Shown: positions 49,437 to 57,449 of the stretch, piece by piece
How positions within the stretch are numbered: position 1 is the stretch's first letter
Layout of the letters: every line of letters starts with the position of its first letter
Assembly (NCBI GenBank): GCA_022568135.1
Contig: JADFFQ010000006.1
Span: 1-64,000, forward strand
Reading direction: 5' to 3'
Source of the DNA: Planctomycetota bacterium
GTDB lineage: Bacteria > Planctomycetota > Phycisphaerae > Phycisphaerales > SM1A02
DNA: 64,000 nt
The notes under the pieces: model-generated
What the model was told of the DNA's origin: nothing
The model's input: only the letters and a program-made list of their open reading frames with translations
Database searches by the model: none
Program-made: the position numbers and the translations under genes

Positions 49437-52102
49437 GATGGTGGCTCCGCAGCCGCTCGATCGGAACCCCGCGATCCGGCCGCATCATCGGGTCGATCAT
49501 CGCCGGTGTCAGCAGGCCCGATGCGCAGGTCCAGCGCCCGGAGCCGAGACCCCCACGGCTCTGGGCCGTACGTCGGCGTGAGCTGCTTGTGTTGATCCAT
49601 CACCGCGCGGGCTCGAACAGGATCTCTATCCGCAAGCAGGGAAATCAGATGAAACTTCGCTTCGAACCATCGCTGCGTCCCCACCGCGCTACCCGCCACA
49701 AGCGTACGCCAGCATTCCAGTGCGCGATCCACCTTGCCCAGCTTCGCTGAAAGCAGCGCGGCGGCTCGCAGAAATCCGGCTTCGGTCGGCCGGGCCTTCA
49801 GCAAGGTTTCATAAAGCTCAAGCGCGGCCTGAGCGTGATCCAGATCACCGCTGCGCTGCCAGATTAGCATCAATGCATCGGCGACAGCAGCGTGGTAGGC
49901 AACCACATCCCGCCGTTGCAGCGCCTCGGGCTTCTCGGCGAATTCGCCAAGGATTCGACGCCCGTGTCGGACCACGAGATCCAGGTCGGCGCGATCGACG
50001 TACAGATCCCGCTGCCGCGCTCTGAACCGCAGCAGCCCGTAGCGAAACAGAGTTCGCTCGGCGAGGCGCGACCACACGGAAGCCTGGTCACGGGCCCAGA
50101 GCTCTTGGGCGATCGTGTCCGCCGACGCGGAGTCTTCCCCAAGCAGGCGCTCCTGCACCCGGCGATAGTCCAGTTCATCCTCATACGGCGACAGATCGAA
50201 CCCTCGCTCGCTTTGCAGCTCGTCGAGCGCGGCGAGGACGTTTCCAGCCTCGACCCGACGTTCGATGCCCTCAGTCAGCGCAATCTCCAACACACGGCGA
50301 CACCGCGCAACGTACTGCCCGACGGTCGTGTCGTCGATGAGATCCAGGCGTTGCGCCGCTGATCCAACGAGTGGCACGGCGACAGCCAGGTATTCGTTGC
50401 CGTACGCCAGGCGCTGCTCGGCCGACGCCTTGCGGAAGAGTTGATAGAGGACCTGGGCGGCCCGTTGCTGGGCTGCGTCGTAGACCTCGCTGTGGGGAGG
50501 GATCGTCAACAAATCCTCGACCACTGCATGAGTTGGCTCCCTGGCCAAGCCGGCGCGCTTGAGGAGGAGCTTCGGGGCATGCCGGCCGGAGGGATAGAGC
50601 GCCAGGACGCGATCGATCAGGTCCGACAGTTCCCGGCTCAGCGTCTCGTTCCCGTCGGCCTGCACAACCTTGTCCAACGAAACGACGGCCATCCATAGCG
50701 CTTCGGGGGCATCATCAGGCCCAAGCCGCACCGCGGCCAACTGGAACGAATCACGGGCGGCGAGGAAGTGACTCTGAAAGTAGTGACACCACCCGATCAA
50801 CCAGCGGCAGCTCGCGGCCGCCTCCGGGTAGCGATCGGCATCCGCCTCGGCCAGCGCCGCCTCGAACTGGTGGATTGCCTGCTGGTAGAGGCGGACAAGC
50901 TGCTCGTCGGCTGGTGCCGGGCGGTCGTGCCCGTGAGCCGCCCGGGCATGGTCGTAGTGTTGGACGCCTTTGACGTACCGGATCGCGAATCCGGTATCTC
51001 CCATGGCGCCGACGCCGTAGCGCTCGGCGAGGTCCAGTACCTGTTGCAACTCACCTCGTGCGGCGAGTGCGGTGACGGCGAAGCGGGCAAGCTCGGCCGC
51101 CGGCCGGCTTTGCGGCTTAGCTTCCAGCGCGTGCACCGCCGCCAACCGAAGCCACGCCAGCGGCGGCGGCCTGGCAGCCTGCGACTCGTCGGCGAGGATT
51201 GCCCTGGCCGAGCGATACTCGCCGTGCTCCAGATAGATGGCGATCTTCCAAGCGCCAACGCGGTCTCGCAGCGGGGCGTACGCTCGGTCATGCTCCAGAA
51301 GCTCGATCCATTTGATTGCGGTGGCCGATGACGCGGTGAGGGATTTGCACAAGGCCATGCCAAGTATCGAGCGCGCCACCGCCTCGGAGGAGCGGAGGTC
51401 CACCGAGATCTCCTGCGGTTGCGGGCGGGGAGACTCCGCCTCCACCAACTGTGCGAACAGGTCCTCGGCCACCCTGGCATTGTCCGGCCGATCATGTAGC
51501 CAGGACTGGTAGTACAGGGCCCAGGCGTTGAGGAATGTGCATTGAGCGAGCAGTCGCTGCAAGCGCTGGGCATGCTGGGCGAGCATTTCGGCGGCACTTC
51601 CGCTGGCTCGGGCCAGTCGGCGGTCGGCAAGCTGTACTCGCTCCTCTATTCGCCCGCGCAACTGATACAACTGCGGAATGATCTCCGAAAGCGTTTCCTT
51701 GGCCTGGGCGATCTCCTCGTCGCTGCTCTGGCGCAGTCGATGGTCTTCTGCGATCTGCTCCGCCGCGCGATAAGCCCCTCGCAGCAGGGCCAGACGAAGC
51801 TCTTGGCCGGTGTCCGGGGCAACGGCCGAAAGCAGCCGCCGGCTACGCTGTTCCAGGTGCACACGAGCAGCGGGATCATCGGTCGATTCCAAGAGATGGG
51901 CGTAGATACCGACCAGCCGAAGGATCAACTCCTGCCGCTCGGGGCCCGCGAGATCATCCAACTGCTGCTCCAGGTGCACGGCCAGCAATTGCCGCAGGCC
52001 GTGGCGCTGCAGGTAGGCTGCCACCTCGTCACCACGCGCGTTGCCAGGCAACAACAGTGCGACGGACGCGATCAGCAGCAGCACCCTACTCGTCGGGGAC
52101 AT
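49433..52102 (-). CDS. Large periplasmic TPR-like solenoid protein (889 aa) of the ExbBD/vWA operon
   Basis: A signal peptide (residues 1-24, ending NARG or similar) is followed by more than 800 residues of helical repeats. Some resemble TPRs (YQQAIHQFEAALAEADADRY, DHAQAALELYETLLKARPTE). There is no TM helix after the signal, so it is likely periplasmic or outer-membrane associated, in reach of the ExbD and vWA domains. Its start lies 17 bases inside the end of the second ExbD gene and its stop overlaps the next gene by 4. Function unknown. Confidence 0.8.
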   Translation of the reverse strand: MSPTSRVLLLIASVALLLPGNARGDEVAAYLQRHGLRQLLAVHLEQQLDDLAGPERQELILRLVGIYAHLLESTDDPAARVHLEQRSRRLLSAVAPDTGQELRLALLRGAYRAAEQIAEDHRLRQSSDEEIAQAKETLSEIIPQLYQLRGRIEERVQLADRRLARASGSAAEMLAQHAQRLQRLLAQCTFLNAWALYYQSWLHDRPDNARVAEDLFAQLVEAESPRPQPQEISVDLRSSEAVARSILGMALCKSLTASSATAIKWIELLEHDRAYAPLRDRVGAWKIAIYLEHGEYRSARAILADESQAARPPPLAWLRLAAVHALEAKPQSRPAAELARFAVTALAARGELQQVLDLAERYGVGAMGDTGFAIRYVKGVQHYDHARAAHGHDRPAPADEQLVRLYQQAIHQFEAALAEADADRYPEAAASCRWLIGWCHYFQSHFLAARDSFQLAAVRLGPDDAPEALWMAVVSLDKVVQADGNETLSRELSDLIDRVLALYPSGRHAPKLLLKRAGLAREPTHAVVEDLLTIPPHSEVYDAAQQRAAQVLYQLFRKASAEQRLAYGNEYLAVAVPLVGSAAQRLDLIDDTTVGQYVARCRRVLEIALTEGIERRVEAGNVLAALDELQSERGFDLSPYEDELDYRRVQERLLGEDSASADTIAQELWARDQASVWSRLAERTLFRYGLLRFRARQRDLYVDRADLDLVVRHGRRILGEFAEKPEALQRRDVVAYHAAVADALMLIWQRSGDLDHAQAALELYETLLKARPTEAGFLRAAALLSAKLGKVDRALECWRTLVAGSAVGTQRWFEAKFHLISLLADRDPVRARAVMDQHKQLTPTYGPEPWGSRLRALDLRIGPADTGDDRPDDAAGSRGSDRAAAEPPS

Positions 52103-52508
52103 ACGTCACCTGCTCGAATCCTGCATCCCGCGCCGCCTGAATCGCAGCGGCTGCGAAGCCGACCGGCACACCGTCGGATACCTTGACGAACAGACCGGCC
52201 GGCGTATACAAGTGCGCAAGCGCGGCCAGCAGCTCACGCTTGCTCCTGAAGATTTCAGTTCCCAGGCGGTAGGCGGGGGTCCGGTCCACCAAGAGCACCT
52301 CAACGATCTGCGGCTGAAAGTCGGCGGCCGGGCCCGCGGCGCTGTCCGCGCGAGTCTGAAGCGATGGGCTCAGTCGATCCTCAGGCCGGGCCAGCACCGT
52401 CGTCACCATGAAATACATCAGCAGCAGAAACGTCACATCAATCATGCTGGCGAGATTCAGCGTGATGCTCCGAGGACGGCGTCGAGATGGCTTGCGCTGG
52501 ATTCTCAT
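52086..52508 (-). CDS. exbD: ExbD/TolR-family protein, second copy
   Basis: The 140-aa product has the ExbD topology: short basic N-terminus, one TM helix with the proton-path Asp (SITLNLASMIDVTFLLLMYF, Asp near residue 24), and a periplasmic domain. ExbD works with ExbB to couple proton flow to a TonB/TolA-type effector. Two different ExbD genes in series suggest a heteromeric 1:1 arrangement, as with some Tol-like systems. The gap to the first ExbD gene is 14 bases. The symbol is family-level only. Confidence 0.88.
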   Translation of the reverse strand: MRIQRKPSRRRPRSITLNLASMIDVTFLLLMYFMVTTVLARPEDRLSPSLQTRADSAAGPAADFQPQIVEVLLVDRTPAYRLGTEIFRSKRELLAALAHLYTPAGLFVKVSDGVPVGFAAAAIQAARDAGFEQVTYVPDE

Positions 52509-52522
52509 CGCGGCGGCGCTTT

Positions 52523-52948
52523 TCAGGGGACTTGCGTGGCCAACCTGGCCGAGCCGACGCCCAACGATCTGAGCATGGTCACGACCTGGTTCAATCGGGC
52601 GGAGTCGGCGTGGCGATCTGCGCGAATCAGCATCTTGAGGTGTCGCGGCGGGCGGTCGGGTGAGCGCCGGATCTCCCGATGAACAATCTCCTCCAGCCGG
52701 CGCAGATCAACAGTTCGATCCGAGACAATGATCGCACCGTCACGGGTGATGTTGATGATGAGGCCGGCTTCATCCGGAGCTTGGTGCTGCTCGCCTTTCT
52801 CGATGGGAAGATCAATCTCAGCGCGGGTCAGCTGAGCGAACCGTGCGGTGGTCATAAAGAAGATGATCAGCAGGAACACCACGTCGATCATCGGCGTGAT
52901 CTCCACGGAAACGCTGCGACTGCGATACTTGGGTGAGCTGAACTTCAC
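52523..52948 (-). CDS. exbD: ExbD/TolR-family protein, first copy
   Basis: The 141-aa product has a single TM helix with the conserved Asp (VEITPMIDVVFLLIIFFM, Asp near residue 22), the canonical ExbD/TolR pattern. A periplasmic domain with EIDLPIEKGEQH follows. It starts inside the last codons of the ExbB gene (4-base overlap), so ExbB and ExbD are translated together. The paralogue at 52086-52508 differs (SMIDV rather than TPMIDV). Confidence 0.93.
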   Translation of the reverse strand: MKFSSPKYRSRSVSVEITPMIDVVFLLIIFFMTTARFAQLTRAEIDLPIEKGEQHQAPDEAGLIINITRDGAIIVSDRTVDLRRLEEIVHREIRRSPDRPPRHLKMLIRADRHADSARLNQVVTMLRSLGVGSARLATQVP

Positions 52949-53748
52949 GACGACACTCCGCCGCCGGCGCCCGCGGCAGCGCCTCGACTCGAAGTCGGCG
53001 ACGCCGGCTCCGCAGCCGGGGCAACCGGTTTCGGCCGCGCCGTGGGGCCCGCCGGCCGGGATACACCCGTTGATTCCAGGTGAAGTACCAGTCGCTCAAT
53101 CTCCAGCGCTGCTTCGGAGGCAAATGCGTCGATGCGGTTACCGAAATACCGGTACAGCGCGATGCATGGAATGGCCAGGATCAACCCCATCAGCGTCGTT
53201 ACCAGGGCCAGACTGATGTTGCTGGCAAGCTGTTCATGGTTCGGCGTGGCGGTTCGGGACAGCGTCTCGAACGCGCCCACCATGCCCAGCACGGTCCCCA
53301 AAAGGCCCAGCAGCGGCGCGATCGAACCGATCACGCCCAGGGCGTCCGTCGAGCGGTAGAGTCTTGCGGTCTGATCCTCCCCGGCCTCTTCGATGGCGTT
53401 CTTGATCTCGAACGCCCCGAACGCGGACTTTTGATATCGCGTGATCCCGGCTGCCAAGATGCGGGTGAGATACGAGTCATGGTCCGGATTCAGGCAGTAC
53501 TCCAATGCCGCGTTCACCCGGCCTTGGGCGAGCACCTCGTCGAGATGCTCCAGTTGCACTGCTGGGATCAGCGCGCCTCGCCTGATCTGCACCAGGTGCA
53601 TGATGATTAGCGCCAACGCCAACACACTCAACCCAAGGATGACATATCCCACCGCCCCCCCGCTTTGAATGGTGTCCCACCAGGTGGCGCCGGACCCATC
53701 GGCGTCCGCCTGGGCCAAGACGATGGTGATCGCGCGCGTAGCAGTCAT
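52945..53748 (-). CDS. exbB: ExbB/TolQ/MotA-family proton channel
   Basis: The 267-aa product has three TM regions: near 30-55, 138-165 (SIAPLLGLLGTVLGMVGAF) and 178-205 (ALVTTLMGLILAIPCIALY), with the family Thr residues kept in the last two. Together with ExbD it forms a stator that converts proton-motive force to motion. The C-terminal 50 residues are Pro/Ala-rich. It overlaps both neighbours by 4 bases. The symbol is family-level; TolQ would be equally valid. Confidence 0.94.
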   Translation of the reverse strand: MTATRAITIVLAQADADGSGATWWDTIQSGGAVGYVILGLSVLALALIIMHLVQIRRGALIPAVQLEHLDEVLAQGRVNAALEYCLNPDHDSYLTRILAAGITRYQKSAFGAFEIKNAIEEAGEDQTARLYRSTDALGVIGSIAPLLGLLGTVLGMVGAFETLSRTATPNHEQLASNISLALVTTLMGLILAIPCIALYRYFGNRIDAFASEAALEIERLVLHLESTGVSRPAGPTARPKPVAPAAEPASPTSSRGAAAGAGGGVSS

Positions 53749-54869
53749 TCGGATTCCTCACGTTGCCCCGAGCCGGCTTCGGGTTGCAGTGATTTGATTC
53801 GCAGTTCCCCGACCGCGTGCACCGGATGATTGGGAAAGCTTCGTTGAAGTTCCACAGCGAGACCGGCCGCAGCGTCGGCGTCACCGGACTGTCGCAAGGC
53901 GGCCGTCACATAGGCCAGCGCAAGCCCCGCAAGATAGGGGTGGCTGCGGCCGAAGCGCGCGGGCAGGTGGATCAGGCTCACCATGCCTTGTTGGCGCCGC
54001 CCGATGCCGCTGTCGCGGAGCAGCGAGAGGCCGATGTGAAACCGGCCCCAGGCTTCGGCCCACGCCGGCAGCGTTGGGATCACACGCCCCAGACGTTGGC
54101 GGGCGGTCTGGCGGTTGCCTGGGGCGACGGCGCCGCATTCAACCAGCAATTGGAGCAATTCGACGCCCTGATGGTCCGGCAGGTCAAGCTGCCCCGTCTT
54201 GGGGGGCGCTCGACCAAGGGCCTGCATCACGGTCAGGCGATACAGCCCGGCAAGTGCTGCGACCACCTCATCGCCCTGGGCGTCGTATCCGGCCAGTCCA
54301 TTCTCCAGCGACCCCAGCCGCGGCGTCGCCAACCACGCGGGGGCCAGCCGGGGGCACAACGAGGTCGGCACATCGATCACCGCCGGCAGCATCGCATAGC
54401 TGACCGTGGTAACCTTCGCCCGCCGCAGCCGACCGACCTCCAAGGCGGGGATGACCGCCCGGGCATGGTCGGCACGGGCTAATCGGCATCGCAGCAAACC
54501 CTCGGCCACGACGAGGGCTGTCTCATGCGTCTGCCCCCGGTACCGCTCATACAGCCGCTCCAGCAGCGGCTCCGCGAGGACGGTGTCGTTCCGCTCAACA
54601 CGGCTGCGGGCACGCCACAGATCAACCGCCACCGCCATCCGTGACTCAAGCGTCGGCTCGTCGATCTCACTGACAACCCGGCGAACCCGGTCCCAGGGAA
54701 TGACGCGCACATCGCCGAGCCCGCTGCGGATGGTGACGCCCGCATCATCGATGATCATGATGGTCCCCTCCAACGCCGGCTCGGTCCCCCGCTGCTCGAC
54801 CACGTCACCCAGCGCTGCGTGGGCCATGAGCCCGACGAAACAAACCAGAGCTCGAACAAGAGAAGTCAT
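53745..54869 (-). CDS. Exported protein of unknown function within the ExbBD/vWA operon
   Basis: A signal peptide (MTSLVRALVCFVGLMAHAALG) leads to a small beta domain near residues 25-65 (GTIMIIDDAGVTIRSGLGDV, VIPWDRVRRV), a pattern of short SH3-like or Sm-like planctomycete domains. About 300 helical residues with TPR-like stretches follow. The ATG at 54869 is 4 bases after the vWA gene's stop. Position directly between the TonB-vWA protein and ExbB suggests a structural partner. No known catalytic residues. Confidence 0.75.
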   Translation of the reverse strand: MTSLVRALVCFVGLMAHAALGDVVEQRGTEPALEGTIMIIDDAGVTIRSGLGDVRVIPWDRVRRVVSEIDEPTLESRMAVAVDLWRARSRVERNDTVLAEPLLERLYERYRGQTHETALVVAEGLLRCRLARADHARAVIPALEVGRLRRAKVTTVSYAMLPAVIDVPTSLCPRLAPAWLATPRLGSLENGLAGYDAQGDEVVAALAGLYRLTVMQALGRAPPKTGQLDLPDHQGVELLQLLVECGAVAPGNRQTARQRLGRVIPTLPAWAEAWGRFHIGLSLLRDSGIGRRQQGMVSLIHLPARFGRSHPYLAGLALAYVTAALRQSGDADAAAGLAVELQRSFPNHPVHAVGELRIKSLQPEAGSGQREESE

Positions 54870-54873
54870 CGCA

Positions 54874-55869
54874 TTACCACTGGTCAGATTCGACGAACCG
54901 ATAGACGCCGCCGGAGCGTCTGGCGATGTCCTTGAGCTGGTCCTGGCTGGCCGGGTCGCCGAAGGCGATGGTGTTGATCGCGACGCGCTTGCCACGGCTG
55001 TTGAGTGCCCCAACCATCCCCGCCGTACCCTGCGGAATCTCGCCGTCGGTCAGAAAGAAGATGACGTCCGGGCGATCGGCCAGCGAGAAGACCTGGAGGA
55101 AAGCCGGCTCGGGTCTCGTCCCCCCGCCTGGATCGACTGTGTTGAGCCAGCGTATGAGGCTGCTGATCGTGCTCTCGCGGGCCCGGGTCCAACCGCGCTG
55201 GATCGGCGGGGCGGCGATGTTCGACGAGAACAGCACAATATAAAAGGATGCATAGTCGGGAAGGGTTTCGATCGACCGAGCAAGCTCGCGCATGGCGATG
55301 TCGATCTTGCGGTCATGGCCCATTGACCCGGAGACATCCACGATGTAGGCAAAGCGCGTCCCCCGCGAGCGGACGCCGAAGAACGTGGTTCCTGCCGCGC
55401 CGCCTCCCAACGCCTCCACGCCCCCCTCCCCGGCGCCCGACCCGCCAAGCGTTGGGATGGACCCGGCGGCTGAGATCTCCAGGCTGGCCATGGGCGCGTC
55501 GATATCCAGCTCGCTCATGGGGTCGTCATCCGGCAGGTCGTCGAACGTTGAAATGATCTGCGGCGTCACATCCTCGAACGCGAAGTCCGCAAGCTGCGTC
55601 AACTCCTGCTCGGAAAGGACGGCGAACTCAATGCTGACCGGCTGCACACCCGGCCCCGGAGGCACCGCACGGCGAACGAAGTTCAGATACAGCATCAGCC
55701 CGAGATGGACCAGTATTGATACCGAAACACCCATGATCAACAGATGGCGCCGGCGACGCCGCCTCAGCAGATCACGCTGCTCTTCCAGGCGTCGAACGCT
55801 CTGGGGCAACTCGGCGATCCTGACGCGAAGGTGGCCAGGCTGCTGCGATTCGTGACGTGGCTCGTTCAC
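54874..55869 (-). CDS. TonB-like transmembrane protein with von Willebrand A output domain; first gene of the operon
   Basis: Starting at GTG 55869 (GGAG 5 bases upstream), the 331-aa product has a basic cytoplasmic N-tail, one TM helix near residues 45-67 and a periplasmic region. The TM helix reads SVSILVHLGLMLYL, with a Ser-x3-His spacing matching the Ser16/His20 pair of TonB. The following PVSIEFAVLSEQEL also resembles the TonB/TolA juxtamembrane stretch. The C-terminal half is a vWA domain with an intact MIDAS (DVSGS near 168, Thr in GGGTRPEP, Asp in FLTDGEIP). ATG codons further upstream would run into pyrH sequence, so they were rejected. Confidence 0.85.
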   Translation of the reverse strand: MNEPRHESQQPGHLRVRIAELPQSVRRLEEQRDLLRRRRRRHLLIMGVSVSILVHLGLMLYLNFVRRAVPPGPGVQPVSIEFAVLSEQELTQLADFAFEDVTPQIISTFDDLPDDDPMSELDIDAPMASLEISAAGSIPTLGGSGAGEGGVEALGGGAAGTTFFGVRSRGTRFAYIVDVSGSMGHDRKIDIAMRELARSIETLPDYASFYIVLFSSNIAAPPIQRGWTRARESTISSLIRWLNTVDPGGGTRPEPAFLQVFSLADRPDVIFFLTDGEIPQGTAGMVGALNSRGKRVAINTIAFGDPASQDQLKDIARRSGGVYRFVESDQW

Positions 55870-56026
55870 CGATTCTCCATACGAAGGAAGGTTCGGCCGG
55901 TTTCGTCCGGCACCGACCACGCACATAATAGGAGGGTTGAAATGATCGTCGGCGAGACGGCCCAGCTTGACCCGGCTGGTGATAGCCTGTCCAATTCGGC
56001 GGATATGCTTACGCGGGATCATGATC

Positions 56027-56785
56027 ATGCCTGATGAGCCCACGCCCCGATACCGACGTGTTATTTTGAAAATCAGCGGTGAGAGCTTCGCCAAGCCGGG
56101 CGACTTCGGGATCGACCCCGAGGAGCTGAGCCTGATGGCCCAGGAGATCGCCGATGCGGCGAAGCTCGGCACCCAGATTGCCGTGGTGGTCGGAGGAGGC
56201 AATATGATCCGCGGATCCATGCTGACTGAGCACGGTCAGATCGACCAGTCCACCGCCGATTACATGGGCATGCTGGCCACGGTCATCAACAGTGTGGCGC
56301 TGCGAGAGGCCTTGACCGGCGCGGGTCAGAGTTGCCGGTTGATGTCGGCGATCGACATTCCCGCCGTCGGCGAGCCGTTCATTCGGGCCCGGGCTCTGCG
56401 CCATTTCGAGAAGGGCCGAACGCTCATCCTGGCGGCGGGAACGGGAAACCCTTTCTTCACGACCGACACCTGCGCCGCCCTGCGCGGAGCCGAGCTGAAC
56501 GCCGACATCCTGCTCAAGGCGACCAAGGTTGACGGCGTGTATACGTCTGATCCGAAGAAGGACCCCCACGCGACGCGCTATGCGAAGCTGAGCTTCACAG
56601 AGGCGATCGAGAAGCAGCTAGGGGTGATGGATCTCACCGCCCTGACGATGTGTATGGAGCACAACTTGCCGGTGATCGTGTTCGACTTCAAGACCGCCGG
56701 GAACGTCCGCCGGGCCATGGCCGGCGAGCACATCGGTACACTCATTGCCGGTAAGCGGGACCTCGGTGTTGCGTCGCAGGGCTGA
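56027..56785 (+). CDS. pyrH: UMP kinase
   Basis: UMP kinase phosphorylates UMP to UDP. The 252-aa product has family motifs VILKISGESF, VVGGGNMIRGS, GTGNPFFTTDTCAALRGAEL and KVDGVYTSDPKKDP in the right order. Length is typical of the hexameric bacterial enzyme. ATG 56027 was chosen over 56021 because GGGA is at a better distance. It starts 157 bases from the divergent vWA gene and is followed by frr (56-base gap), the common pyrH-frr order; rpsB and tsf are absent. Confidence 0.97.
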   Translation: MPDEPTPRYRRVILKISGESFAKPGDFGIDPEELSLMAQEIADAAKLGTQIAVVVGGGNMIRGSMLTEHGQIDQSTADYMGMLATVINSVALREALTGAGQSCRLMSAIDIPAVGEPFIRARALRHFEKGRTLILAAGTGNPFFTTDTCAALRGAELNADILLKATKVDGVYTSDPKKDPHATRYAKLSFTEAIEKQLGVMDLTALTMCMEHNLPVIVFDFKTAGNVRRAMAGEHIGTLIAGKRDLGVASQG

Positions 56786-56841
56786 TCCGCGAGTATCATG
56801 CCCACCGGTGCGACCGACAGGCCCCAGGAACGAGGCACGCG

Positions 56842-57408
56842 ATGGACGTTGATGAAACTTTGCGTAATTGCGGCCAACGCATGGACAAGTCCGTCCAGTA
56901 TTTCCAGCGCGAGCTGCGGGGTATCCGCACCGGACGGGCCACCACGGCGCTGATCGACTATATCAAGGTTGATTACTACGGCAGTCCAACCGAGCTGCGC
57001 GAACTCGCGGCGGTGAGCGCCCCCGAGCCGACCGTCCTGCTGGTGAAGCCCTTCGATCCCTCGGCCCAGAGCAACATCATCAAAGCGCTGGAAACCGCAG
57101 ACCTGGGTCTGAACCCGACGCCTGGCGGGGGCACGATTCGGATCACCGTGCCGCCACCCTCCACGGAGCGCCGCAAGCAACTGGTGGCGCAGGTGAAGAA
57201 GATGACCGAAGACGCGAGGGTGGCGATCCGAAGCGAGCGCCGCGACGCTAACAAACACATCGATCAGCTTGTCAAGGACAAGTCCACCCATCTTTCTGAA
57301 GATGGTGCCAAGACGGCCAAGGGCGAAGTGGAGACCCTGACCAAGACACACATCGAGAAGATCGACGAGGTTTGTGCGAAGAAGGCGGCGGAGATCGAGG
57401 AGGCTTAG
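56842..57408 (+). CDS. frr: Ribosome recycling factor
   Basis: RRF, with EF-G, splits post-termination ribosomes. The 188-aa product has the characteristic start (MDKSVQYFQRELRGIRTGRA), the domain II segment VKPFDPSAQSNIIKALETADLGLNP and the C-terminal RRDANKHIDQLVKDK helix. Length matches the family. It is co-directional with pyrH and probably co-transcribed. Confidence 0.97.
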   Translation: MDVDETLRNCGQRMDKSVQYFQRELRGIRTGRATTALIDYIKVDYYGSPTELRELAAVSAPEPTVLLVKPFDPSAQSNIIKALETADLGLNPTPGGGTIRITVPPPSTERRKQLVAQVKKMTEDARVAIRSERRDANKHIDQLVKDKSTHLSEDGAKTAKGEVETLTKTHIEKIDEVCAKKAAEIEEA

Positions 57409-57449
57409 CGGGCGGCTTATGGCCGCCGCGGTCATACCAGGAAGCTGCC

